Source: Pelodera strongyloides
Taxonomy: Eukaryota; Nematoda; Chromadorea; Rhabditida; Rhabditidae
NCBI GenBank assembly: GCA_036852015.1
Contig: JAANDG010000529.1
Coordinates: 39,495-103,494, forward strand
Direction: 5' to 3'
DNA: 64,000 bases
A program made the translations under genes and the position numbers. Below the pieces are notes generated by a model. It had not been told where the DNA came from and ran no database searches. It was given only the letters and a program-made list of their open reading frames with translations. Below, one piece after another: positions 37,715 to 48,599 of the stretch; the first letter of the stretch is position 1, and each line of letters opens with the position of its first letter.

Positions 37715-40700
37715 ATGCCTGTTGTGCAAATCCTTAATCTGGCTGATTTTCAAACAAAATTACGCGAGGCTGGATCTTCCAAAGTAGTTGTGTGCGACTT
37801 TTATGCGGACTGGTTAGTTTGTCCACTATTTTTTTTTGGTTAAAATTGATTACTTTTTTTTAAAGAGTTAAAATTGCATTTCTGTTCCAGGTGCGGTCCA
37901 TGTCGGATGATTGCTCCCTACTATGCTCAATTGTCGGATCGATTCAGCAATGCCGTATTTTGCAAAGTAAATGTGGACAACTGTCGAGGTTAGAATTTAT
38001 ATTGTATGCCTTATTTAGGTGCGAATCATTTTAAAATGGACAGTATTTGAATGAAGGGTTTCATGATCTTTCTAGGACAGGCAATGTGTGTAGATAGGGT
38101 ATGCGTTTACGAATTATGTCCGTCATCTACTATGTCATTCCTTATTCGGAATTTTAGATGTAAGTATGCAGTACGGTGTACGTGCGATGCCAACCTTCCT
38201 TCTATTCAAGAACGGAGTTGAGGTTAGTGGCTTTAATGTGCTAAACTATCCATTCGCCATTTATGTTGGGAAACGGATGCCTCACTTTGCTGTATGCACT
38301 AACCACGCTCTCGTGCGTACGATTTTTGCACAGCAATTAACTGTCATGCAGTTAACCTATTTAGGGCTTTTGTGTGTGTTCTTCACTTTATTTCTTTATT
38401 AAATCATTTAAATTTTCAGGTTCAACGAATCCAAGGAGCAAATCAGCAGGCATTAGAAGCTGCGATCAACCAATACTACAGGTTACTTTTGTTGATTCTT
38501 TAATTCTTTCGTACGTTTTCTCGGCTCTTTATAGGTCCAGTCCGTCTCATAAATCTTTCCTTTATATGTCCTCATCATCTAGTAGAAAGACTAGTAGAAA
38601 GAACACTAGTCAACTTTGGACTGGATGTGGGTGGTGCGTCATCATAGCGCTAAATAGTGTTCCCAAACAGTGACTTTCAAAAACTTTCAGTGATGTGCCT
38701 GCAAACCCCTTGGCTGCCACACATGCAGAGCGAGCCTTTTTGGATCAATTTGTGCGACAAACAGAAAGGGTGTGTCATTTTCCTTTGCTTGTGACATTAG
38801 TAACATTAACATACGCAGTCTGCACCATTTGACGACCGTTTTATGTGTTTATGTATTGCCTTTTCTGATTTCGATTTTCGAAACTCTTTCGTACTTTACA
38901 CAGTGGGATGAAACACGTTTATTTTTTATTTTAGAGTAGTTTCTATGGCGATGTTGTCCATAAAACCCTTGCGCTTAGCGTGCTACCGGGTGAAAAACTA
39001 ACGCGTGAGGCAACAGTTGAGGGAAAGGTATTTCGTTTTCATACTGCGCCGCTTACAGTTTTGCCGACATATCTTAGAACCGCTCAGAACCACTATCAAG
39101 ACAATATAAATTCGGAAGGAACATGAATTTGACACTTGGGAGATCTCCATTTTGTCGTTTAAAACTTCTTAATTTGTTCGTGAAACATGTGTGTTTCCCT
39201 CTTTTGCGTATATTCTTTTCTTTCCAGGCTATAAATCTATGCGTAAAATTACGCATCAACCATCTCCGGATTGGCTTTGACCATCTCCGGAGGCAAATGC
39301 AAATATATAGATTTGGGTGAAACGTATCAGTGGTAATTTACGGTTCGACTCTCAACTAAGCGACCATCTCCGAAATTACGCATGGAAATTATAGCCTGTT
39401 TCTTTCTGGCACGTTTTGTTTTGTTGCTTTTCCATTTACGTTGTTACTAATTATTATAAAGGTGAACCGGTTCTTGTTGGCAAAGAATTTGCTCGAGTGG
39501 TTTAAAGGCGAATTCTTCTCATGGGTGGATACTCCCGCGTGTGACAAATGTGGATCCCAGACTGCGCAAGAAACAGTTTGTTATTATATATTGTTTTTTT
39601 TTTATAAATAAGAGAAATGAAATGGGACGGGAGTACGCCTAGGCCTAGAATCTGTGACGAGATGACTATATTAAACCATGCAAATGTTTAGAAACATCAT
39701 TATGTGAGAGTTGCGAGAGATATTTTTCTGTAGAATTGAATATCTACTTTACAATTAGCGGAACGTTTCTACTTTACTGTAATCTCCTTTTTCAGCGTGT
39801 TTCTGGCACGCCCAGCCCTGAAGAGTTGGAATACGGCGCATCTAGAGTTGAAGTTTATATATGCAAATGTGGAGAGCAAGTACGATTTCCCCGGTACAAT
39901 GATCCAGCGAAGCTTTTGGAAACAAGGTGGAACTTGTTTTTAATTATTCTTTCAATCAGTTTAATGTGTAAATAAAAAAAGTAGGGTGCTGGTGAACCTA
40001 TATGGTGTTGCGTTGATCACCTGTTCAAGCACGCTACACGTTATAGCACGCTATAAACAAGCTCAACATATATAGCTCTTCTCTTAGTCTTAAAATATGT
40101 GGGTATATCCATCCAGAAGAGGAGTGTATGAAATTTAGTATGATCTGGGTTGATTAAATAGCGTATAATAAATACGTTCAATGATGTACCTTAATCGATG
40201 TACCTTAAAAGAACAGTTTATGCGTAGTAAAACATGAATCGACGTAGCTTAGCAAGAAACAAACAATTCCAGATCACCACTGTGCACTTGTGCAGTTCGT
40301 TTCTGTTTCGTCCGACCTGTGTTTTTATTATCGTTCAATCTCTTTACAGGCGTGGTCGCTGCGGAGAATGGGCCAACTGTTTCACTTTGTGTGCGGCTGC
40401 GCTCGACTTTGACGTGAGGTGCTTTTTTGAATTCATATATGCAAAAACAATTAAAAACGAAAACTAATGTTTCAACGTAAGGAGATAAAAGAGCGGGGGT
40501 GAGTTGTTCAGTATTCCTTTTTGGTGTCCGAGTGTAACGATCTGCAGCATTCACTTGGTATTCTTAGATACAAAGTGAAATGTTGCGAACATTTGTGGTG
40601 CACTACGATCGCGTTTTATTAGAGGACAACAGAACCAACAGTAAGACGGGTGTTATACACGATGTGCTTAAAGTTTGGAATTATTTTTAATCGTCTAGAT

Positions 40701-43700
40701 TTATCTACGATGTCACCGATCACGTGTGGACAGAGCTGTGGATCCCCGAACTCGACCGTTGGGTACATGCAGATGCGTGCGAAAACCTCATTGATGCACC
40801 CCTTGTTTACGAAAAGGTGGGCATTTGCAGGTTTTTAAACCCTACCCTATTATCTGTATGTGTTATTGTTAGAAATGCACAAGTTCTTAGGGACCATGCA
40901 TGGTATTTACCTTTGTTATTCATTTTGTTTGTTCTCTCGGAGTATGTTTAAACTTCCTCGATTACCCTGTAAACTATATTCATGCATTCCTTGTTTGTTT
41001 TGTTAGTAGCATTAGAAACAACCTTTATTGATAATAAAAGCGTACATCGTTCAATTATTTTATTCTGGTTACTTCTTTTTGTTAGGGCTGGGAGAAGCAG
41101 CTTCCCTACGTGATAGCTATTGGAGTCGACCATGTCTGTGATGTTACTTGGAGGTCAGCCTAGTCTTGTTAAGTTCTGTAAGATAATGTTAGTTGCCTAG
41201 CTTTTCATGCCCCGTGTCATAGGGCTCCTTCATTGGAATCCTCCATAAAATTTCCTGTTTCTGCGTTGCAAGTTTTAGGACATTCATAATATTGTTTTTT
41301 TAAAGTTGAGGCAAGAGACCTTTGTTGTATGTCCAGATTTTTCGGAGTTAGCAGTCCGAGAAAATAAGACACGTGTTTAGATACGTGCTCGATAGCAAGA
41401 AAACGATGAAGATGCGAACAGCTGTTCGAGAACCAGTGCTCAGCAATGTTTTAGGAGTAAGCGCTTTATTAACCTTTTAATGTTTACCGGGCCGGGAAGA
41501 ATTTTTTAGCTTATTTTAACCGGGAAGCTTATTTTTATTTACATACAACTTACAACTGAATGTTGGTATGCAAAATCTGATTAAAATAGTAGCGGATATG
41601 TGCTTGTGTACTATGCTCGTAAATGATTATTTTACTTTAGAAACTTAGCGCAAGATTGAGTAAGGATGCTCCCAAGAGTCGGCTAGATGAACTTGAAAGA
41701 AGAAGACTGCAGGAACTGATCGAGTTCTTACATATCGGTAAATTACCATACCAGTCATTTGCCTGTTTGTTTATTTTCATAGGGAGGGATTGGTCCCGGA
41801 GTCCCGGAGACATTAAAACTGGATTCTGAAAGGGATCGGTATGCACAGGAAGGAATAGTTGTTTTGTTTTGGTCTTTACAAGGGCTAGAGAAGGCCAGTA
41901 GACAGCCACTCAGCTATGTGATTTAGTAGCTTGTGTGCGGACGCGGGACTCGTTATCGATTCATTCACAAATGTAGTCTGAAATTAATTCTTGTAAATTC
42001 AGGAGAAAGGAAGGACGTGAAAGACTATGGAGGCCGTTTATCGGGTGAGGAAAAGTGGAAAACGGTAATATTTAAGAATTTGTACTTTCTAATGCACACA
42101 CTTATGCAAATTACTTACTACTTACTGTAGCTGTGCGGTTTGAGAGAAAAGTAACTGACGCATCACACCATCTTGTCAGATAAGTGAAAGTGTGTTTATT
42201 TTCTTAGTCCTGTGACTACCGTATCTTTTGCAGGAGCGTGGAGAGTCTGGAACTTGTGATACCGGCAGTCCGAAGAGAAAACAGATTGTGCTACGTCCTA
42301 ACGACCAGGAACTGGCGAACAAGAAATTTAGGTTGGAGAATTTTTTTACAGTTGTAAGGCCAGTTCGAGGGAGCTTAGAGACTTGGAGATACATGTGTCC
42401 TAAATAGTGTTACATTGTTGGATGTTCTATGAGGATGTTTCTCATTTGTGAATATATAAAGAACAGAGGCGTGTGGGATTTACTTCGTCACAGTGTTGTG
42501 TTTTGTCGGTGGAATGCTGTAACGACGGCGGCCTGTTGATTTCCTGTTTTGATAATGTGCTTTTCCCCCATCACATGTCTATTGTCTATCTATTTCAGGT
42601 TAACTTATGACAGCGTGAAGAATGTGTACAAACGAGGAGAAACAGAAATCAAAGGATTCCAGGCACTAGTGTTTAAGGTGGGTATCTTTTGTTTGTATTC
42701 TGTTATTCTGTATTTGTCTGCCAGTGTCGTTTTCATCTCAAACTGTTTGGCAATATACTGATTAACATAGTGCTGCATTATCTTAGGTAAACTAATCCAC
42801 AGTTTATAAAAAAGCATTTGTTACAGTCGAAGGACGTGCAACACAAGAAGGAATTGGACTGGAAGATGGTTTATTTGTGCAGAAAAGAGGGAAAAACAGA
42901 AGCAGAGGTATCTCAATTATATAGTCTATTGTTGGTTATTTTGCGTGAATTCGGAATTCGGGGTGGTTATCGAATATTTATGAGAAACCAATGAACCAAG
43001 TCTCATCAGCCAGCTGCTAATTGCCTTTGCACAAAAAACTAGGGATATCCTAGAACAAGAATTGTTAGCATGCTCATGCTGAAGCTGAAGGAGGAATTAG
43101 TGTTTATTTGTAATGTAGTGATACCAAGCATAGCTATTGTCTGTATCTTATAGTGCCGTTTAGCTCTGCTGGACCGTTGATTTAACGGGCTTGAAAGCCA
43201 AGCGAGCATCACTGAAAGTTAGAGGAGCGCAGACGTATGAAGGTAAATTTCTGTCAATATTATTGTTATTTCTTAGGGACTAAGCGTTTACACGGTGCTC
43301 AGCGTGTCTAATAGCATTTCCACACTACAGGAAAGACATGCATCAGACATGACGCTTAAGTGCACATTCTCCCATTTCCACTAGAAACGTTCAATGAATA
43401 AGTAGCATTTGTTGTTTGAACTGCTCATTTTGTAAATGTCATTGAACGTAGCCTGCTAAAGGTTAAGATGCAATGTAGATCAAATGGTTGTTTGTAGATG
43501 GAAAGGTGATTCTGACTGTTTGTGCCGACGACATGTGTGCCCGTGTCCCCAGTTCTGGCGAGTTGGTAATGGAAGATCCACCGAGTGCCATGCTTCAGAT
43601 AAAAGTTGGTTGATTTAACTTATTCATCCCTAATATAAGTGTAATCTAATTAATAATAATTTACTACGCACAGAGACAATCAAAGAAAGCAGTGTAACGT

Positions 43701-44250
43701 GATTGTGTTATAAAAATACACATAATAAATAAAACATAATAAAGCGGTAATAAAACAAGTCGTAAATAATATATATATGTAGGTATCACCTCAGATAGCA
43801 ACAACGAGAAAGAGCATCATAATGTTCACCCTGCGCGAATACTGTACTAATACTTAGCGTACCAAATATATAGTTTGTGTCTAGGCAATATTGTGATATG
43901 TTATACCAGACGTCTATCGCCGCCTGAGGTGTTTTCATAGCTTAAAAGCACAATTGTGGGAAACGTTTGCAGAATATCTTTTAAAAAAATCAGGAAACAA
44001 TATTCGATTTCGCTTGTAAGAGACTGGTCTCCAGCCCTGCTTTTATAGCCCTTATGATATTCTAATTTTCGTTTCGTTCACACAAACAAAAAAGTAAGCT
44101 CTTCTCCTTTATCTAATAAGATTCTGTATTCAGGCTCATTTCTCGGGAGGACGTGGGGACAGTGCATTTCAACACAGTCAATTGTTCAGAAGTTCTCTAG
44201 AAAGGAATTCAGAGGACCCACATTTTGAGATTGACATTGATTTGTTGTAA
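37715..44250 (+). CDS. png-1: Thioredoxin-fused peptide:N-glycanase (PNG-1/NGLY1)
   Basis: Cytosolic deglycosylase that strips N-glycans from misfolded glycoproteins exported from the ER. Twenty exons join in phase to 596 residues (C. elegans PNG-1 about 606): 37715-37812, 37891-37988, 38158-38222, 38420-38481, 38691-38769, 38935-39027, 39462-39575, 39796-39926, 40350-40418, 40699-40816, 41086-41153, 41381-41456, 41641-41737, 42003-42064, 42234-42331, 42599-42677, 42827-42907, 43164-43242, 43498-43604, 44134-44250. Residues 1-105 are thioredoxin with WCGPC and cis-Pro AMPTF. The transglutaminase-type core has the catalytic Cys in RCGEWANCF, His in TDHVWTE and Asp in HADACENL. The C-terminal PAW domain includes DWKMVYLCRKEG and ends GGRGDSAFQHSQLFR. 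The Trx fusion is typical of worms. The second zinc half-site reads CKC (CxC) instead of the usual CxxC. Exon 14 and the acceptor of exon 18 are the least certain. Confidence 0.96.
39225..39398 (+). mobile_element. hAT-type MITE, copy 2 (png-1 intron 6)
   Basis: A 174-bp element with CAGGCTATAA ends and a perfect 8-bp duplication TTTCTTTC at 39217-39224 and 39399-39406. It is the inverted counterpart of 21774-21968, lacking one 21-bp unit. Insertion into a pyrimidine tract joins TTCTTTC to the element's CAG, making a strong splice-acceptor look-alike (TTCTTTCCAG|GC) inside the intron. The true exon 7 acceptor is at 39461. Confidence 0.93.
44060..44125 (+). repeat. SINE-like fragment S3 in png-1 intron 19
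   Basis: The phrase GTTCACACAAACAAAAAAGTAA followed by GCTCTTCTCCTTTATCTAATAAGAT matches the tail of repeat S1 (25590-25795, opposite strand) and of S2 (about 55447-55490). The fragment ends only about 8 nt before the acceptor AG of the last png-1 exon, so it supplies the polypyrimidine or branch region. Confidence 0.7.
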
Positions 44251-45000
44251 GACGAGGGAACTTTAGATGATATTGTAGAACTGGCCCTGGTGCCGTGCCT
44301 TATTTATGATGTGAGTATCTTGGCCTTATGTGAATTGCCATGTATTATGTTTATGTTTATTAGTTATATATATATATATATATTTCGTAATTTAATAATT
44401 ATGCATTATTTCGGATAATTTAAATTATCGATGTCATATGAGATGTTTTCGTAAGTGTCTGGATTAAGCTAGTCTTCGTTCTAATATACATTCTAGAGGT
44501 ACATTCAAGGAATCGAATATTAAATTAATATTATAGGCAGTAATTGACCAAATTATGATTTGCTTGGGTTATATTTATTGTTGGAACTTGTATAGTCTTG
44601 TCATATTTCCTGGTGGTTTTGTTTTATTTGGGACAGTATGTTTCCGCTAGTTTACCTTTTTTAAATTTCAGATGCGAGTTGGTTGGGATCGTATATTTAT
44701 GATAATGGTGTATAATTTTTAGAAGTTTACGTGCGAATTTTATCTGTGATAATTTCTTAATAAAGAGTATATGGTCATTTTTTGTGGTATTGAATGACTC
44801 ACTGTGAGGGAGTGCCAATTGAATGTTTTATAAATGTGCTTGTTCCACTACATTCTGAAGTGTTAGTGTACCCCAACGTAGACGAACGGCTTTATTCAAC
44901 AAGTTGGCGCGACATTGTTGAGTTGTACTGATTCTAATTCTGTGTTTCTGTCAGGCTATGTTCCTTCATGTACACACTGATGCGAGCATCCTGTCACTGA
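44251..45000. other. 3' flank of png-1, no gene seen
   Basis: AT-rich, with a (TA)n run near 44367. The png-1 3' UTR must lie here. I see no further exon. Confidence 0.45.
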
Positions 45001-45004
45001 CGAA

Positions 45005-45365
45005 AGTTGGCGTGCAGGCGCGGTAAATTTACTGCCTGCAAAGTCCATTTGGCAACGTGGTGGCGTGCAAAAACTTGCCCGGGCTTGCACGCCAAAAACC
45101 CGAAGCAAAACGGCTTTATGGCATGCAAGCGGCAACCTCACTTCTTCGCGACGGTGCAAGCGGCAACGTTACGGCGGGCAACTTGCACGCCAGAACCCAG
45201 CAACTTTTTCCCCACACCGTAACGTTAGCACTTGAACGCCAGTGTTCACGTTGTTGGCGAAAACCAGTCAAAGCCAGCGCGCACCCTCCTTCCAACAAAT
45301 TGTGGCGCCAGAATTTCGCCGCGACCACAGAGATTCCTCAACGCAGAAGAGGAACTGCTTCATAA
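45005..45365. repeat. GC-richer block of nested inverted repeats
   Basis: Repeated sense and antisense copies of GGCGTGCAA/TTGCACGCC, for example the hairpin GGCGTGCAAAAACTTGC...GGGCTTGCACGCC near 45061-45092, and AACGTTACGG/CCGTAACGTT near 45167 and 45226. Overlapping open frames on both strands follow from composition. It resembles a decayed, fold-back repeat. No terminal repeat or target duplication was defined. Confidence 0.5.
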
Positions 45366-45501
45366 CAACACACTTTGTGTAATTCAAATTTTATTTCTCT
45401 CTGTTAATTTATTCGTTCAATTGTTCGCGATCCCTTCCTCGTTTCCCGCAGTGAGTGTGCATTCCTTGCACATTTGCTTATAGGTTCCTGAATTATTCTA
45501 C

Positions 45502-45611
45502 CTTGGGAGGGCCTTCTTATTGTTAATTGTATAAGGTCCCCTCAACAGTACTTGGTTCCGATCAATGAGGTACCGAAGCTTTTCTTCTGCATCGATTTTA
45601 TGGCGGTACAC
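45502..45611 (-). CDS. Orphan exon of an unidentified minus-strand gene
   Basis: A 110-nt exon with good borders: TTTCAG acceptor (reading leftward from 45612) and GTAGAA donor. It reads VYRHKIDAEEKLRYLIDRNQ then VLLRGPYTINNKKALPR. The composition looks like genuine protein and unlike nearby repeats. I found no neighbouring exon that joins it with confidence, and no family comes to mind. It may belong to a gene whose other exons are in the repeat-rich DNA to the right, or be a gene relic. Confidence 0.4.
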
Positions 45612-46148
45612 CTGAAATTGATTACTGTATCTACGGTATTATTGTGGTGTAAAGTTTGTGGTATTGTATTGTGCAAAAATTCGGTTAACATAAATTCCAC
45701 TGGATTCTAGCTTTTCTGTTTTTTTCCTCGCTATATCAGTGAACAAGAAAAGCGCATACAGTATGACGACATCATTTCCCAGAGAACGGTTTTCCACAGT
45801 ACGTGGGGATTGCATAGTTCTTACAATTGGTACAATTGGAATTGTTCCTAGGATTTCTAACATAAGCAAGCCTAAAAAGGCTCATGTGGATGCAGATTGG
45901 ATAAGAAACAGAGAAATTGCTTGGGATATGGGGAGATTGTACTAACTTTGCAATATAAGAAGTATTCAGAGAGCCGATATTAGCGGTTTGCTGTATTTCA
46001 ATATTGAGAGACAGCAAAGATTCGCTATTAACATCTTTGACAAACGATTCGTTTTATCCCTTTTATTTAAAAAGTATGGAATAAAACGTGTATTGACAAT
46101 CAATTCAAGTATATGTTCTAAATTTTGTCTTAAAAAATATAGACATTA

Positions 46149-46396
46149 AGGGCGCATTCGAGTTGGACATTTTCCGGAAAAGAAAAGAAAACTTTTTTGG
46201 TTCGAGATGGATTTCACCAGAAAAGAATGCAATTGCCACGCATACCACATGCAAATGATCGATTGATTTTAGTTTCAATTACGGTACATTTGCGTTTTCG
46301 ACAATTATTTTGCATGTATTATTTTTTTTCTCGGTGTCCATCTCGAACCACTTTTTTCTTTTCTTTTCCGGAAAATGTCCATCTCGAATGCGCCCT
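46149..46396. mobile_element. PIF/Harbinger-like MITE with ~60-bp TIRs and TTA duplication
   Basis: 248 bp. Ends are AGGGCGCATTCGAG...CTCGAATGCGCCCT and the inverted repeat extends about 60 bp with few mismatches, through ATTTTCCGGAAAAGAAAAGA to TTCGAGATGGA. TTA occurs on both sides (46146-46148 and 46397-46399), the PIF/Harbinger target. There is no transposase. The same GGGCGCATTCGAG end occurs alone at about 54949. Confidence 0.88.
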
Positions 46397-46455
46397 TTAG
46401 TAGCCCTGTTCATAATACATTAATTAATGAGAACGAATTCCTTGAAAATCTTTCA

Positions 46456-46575
46456 TTTTCTCTACGTTACGCTCCGGGAAAAGTTACACTTTTCTCTACG
46501 CTACACTCCAAGAAAAACTATGTTTGTGGTACGCCATATCACTTGTGGTAAGATACCCAATGAGCGAGCGAGGGT
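46456..46575 (+). repeat. 120-bp direct repeat A, copy 1
   Basis: Identical by eye to 47397-47516. It begins TTTTCTCTACGTTACGCTCC and ends GAGCGAGCGAGGGT. Inside, a phrase of about 34 bp (TTTTCTCTACG.TACRCTCC) is itself repeated twice. It may be a terminal repeat of an element spanning 46456-47516, but no target duplication or protein was found. Confidence 0.75.
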
Positions 46576-47250
46576 GCGAGCGAGGGGTTTATTCACACAC
46601 GTATAACGCGAAAATGGTTGAACAAGGCTTAGTCGACTTAAACACTTATTTCCTCCTTGACCTCTTCCAAGCTTATTTCCTTGTTCCTTATCGTAGCTAC
46701 CACATTGATGACATACTTCCTGTCTTAGGTCCGTCTTGTTCGCGCCTGTCCGTGCCTTTCTGAAAATGATATACCGGCAGAACCCAAAGTAACTGACAAT
46801 CGAACAAGAAAAACAAACTACACTGATAGTTACGAGACTTAATAACGCAGATGAACCTGAATATTAATAAGTACTTGTATAGTATTAAGTATTATAGAAC
46901 CGTAGTAGAGGTGTATCTCTGGTTAAACCTGAAACGTACTGTAACACGCGTAATGCGCACCTTCGGCGCAGTTACTGTAGTTAAATCTGCAACATAACGG
47001 ATAGAACTTACGATACACACATTAACATGCTTATCATATCTAAAGCTGACATGTAGCACTTCGTATTACCAGAGTACGTGCGGGGTAAAAGAAACTAAGA
47101 TACCCGATGTACCGTAATTTTGCTTGATATGCCCTGCACTTTTATGAAATTAAAATTAAGATTTTTACTTTGTCCTGCTGAAGGACTCGACTAGGAACTC
47201 TTCGAATGCCCGCCCTACAAAAGGGAAACCAAAGGGTGGGTGGGAAAGCC

Positions 47251-47396
47251 AACACCCAGAATGACAATCCTAAAAAATTATTCGCAACGACGCGAAAATG
47301 CAAAGTGCATGCACGTACAGTATCGTGAGCGCGCGGGAGTTTGAATAGTGAAATAATGATACGGTAGGGCGTGATATAGCTACCCACAAACAGCAC
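47251..47396 (+). repeat. 146-bp dispersed repeat B, copy 1
   Basis: Matches 50672-50817 with one visible mismatch (CGGTAGGG versus CGATAGGG). It begins AACACCCAGAATGACAATCC and ends CCCACAAACAGCAC. It abuts repeat A copy 2 here, but not at the second locus. Confidence 0.8.
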
Positions 47397-47516
47397 TTTT
47401 CTCTACGTTACGCTCCGGGAAAAGTTACACTTTTCTCTACGCTACACTCCAAGAAAAACTATGTTTGTGGTACGCCATATCACTTGTGGTAAGATACCCA
47501 ATGAGCGAGCGAGGGT
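47397..47516 (+). repeat. 120-bp direct repeat A, copy 2
   Basis: Same orientation as 46456-46575, 941 bp away, with no mismatch seen. Near-identity over the whole length implies a recent duplication or a conserved terminal repeat. Confidence 0.75.
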
Positions 47517-48100
47517 AGAACAAGCAAAGTAGTAAATACAACCACACCACAAAATGATGTCCAGTCCAAGATAACTCGGTGTCGCTTATAATATGGCGAG
47601 TTTACAATGCAAATTGTCCGGCCCACATCCGAAAATAAGGCTGATAGTTCAACTTTCTACGGGCAAAGCACGTCTCCCACTGAATGCTGTACAAGAAAGG
47701 CAATTAAAAAAAAGGGGAGAACAGATAAGTCCAAAATATCCTCACCATTATTTGACGTCCTAGCGTCTAGTTTCTGGCCTCTTCTCTGTCGCCATTAGAG
47801 AAGCTGGCTCACATCGCGTAGAGGAATCTATCCGACCATCCGGCACGGCGGCAAATACCTTCACTCTACAAAAGTGCGATAAGAGCTTTTCTGAATTTCT
47901 GATCAGTCGCATGCGGATACCATACGTAAAATAGTTGTGTGAATCCAACCAACGTAAATGCTATTTTCTCATGATTCATGATGATCAAGCAATTGAACGG
48001 AATCGCTATCTCTACTGTCCGCAACTGTCTTAAAACTAAGTAAGTGCACGATCCAAACGACTAACGTCGAGGTGCGCTCGTAGAAGAAAGGATTTCATGT
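47517..48100. other. Repeat-flanking DNA, possible 3' exon at 47809-47865
   Basis: Mostly featureless. On the minus strand a short stretch 47809-47865, after a TTTTGTAG acceptor, reads SEGICRRAGWSDRFLYAM and stop. It would join in phase to the tract at 48158-48480. This is only suggestive. Confidence 0.25.
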
Positions 48101-48157
48101 TTAATGAAAACAACGTATTTGCAGACAGCTAGCAATCGCAATAACCAAGCTACTTAC

Positions 48158-48480
48158 AAATTGTTCCATGGGGGTCGAACCTGGTCGTCCCAAATACACC
48201 TCGAAATGCATTTCCGCAGTGGGCAGTGGGATATCATCTGCGCGGGGTAAGCTTTGTCGTTCTGTGCTACAAAAAGGTAATACGAAATTTGCGTCGTTGA
48301 TTGCCAGACGATGAACAACTGCGCGAGTAAATACATCGAAACTTGGGAAATAATACAAAGAAACTTCTTCTGAACCAGCAATCGAACTTACAACTGTCCA
48401 GTCATTTAAGATAAATTGTTCACGTAACCATGCATAACGAGAATAGCTGGAAATCCATATCGAGCCCCAAAGCGAGATGC
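48158..48480 (-). CDS. Unidentified coding-like tract
   Basis: About 107 codons open on the minus strand without a clear start, reading SSYSRYAWLREQFILNDW, then YYFPSFDVFTRAVVHRLAI, then PTAEMHFEVYLGRPGSTPME, and ending at a good donor (CAATTT|gtaagt). The composition is protein-like. I do not recognise the family. It may be an exon of a real gene, possibly with 47809-47865 as the last exon, or part of a decayed transposon ORF. Confidence 0.35.
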
Positions 48481-48599
48481 TTAAGACGAGACCACATGAA
48501 CTGATGATAGAACTGTCTCACTTTCGAATTCGACTCTTGTTTGGTATTGATGTAAGACTGAAGAGACTGCACTGCTTCATACGTTTGGCATAGCCCATC

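Noticed and set aside
41783..41840. Extra png-1 exon between exons 13 and 14
   Set aside because: In the phase required it runs into a stop; exon 13 joins 42003-42064 directly.
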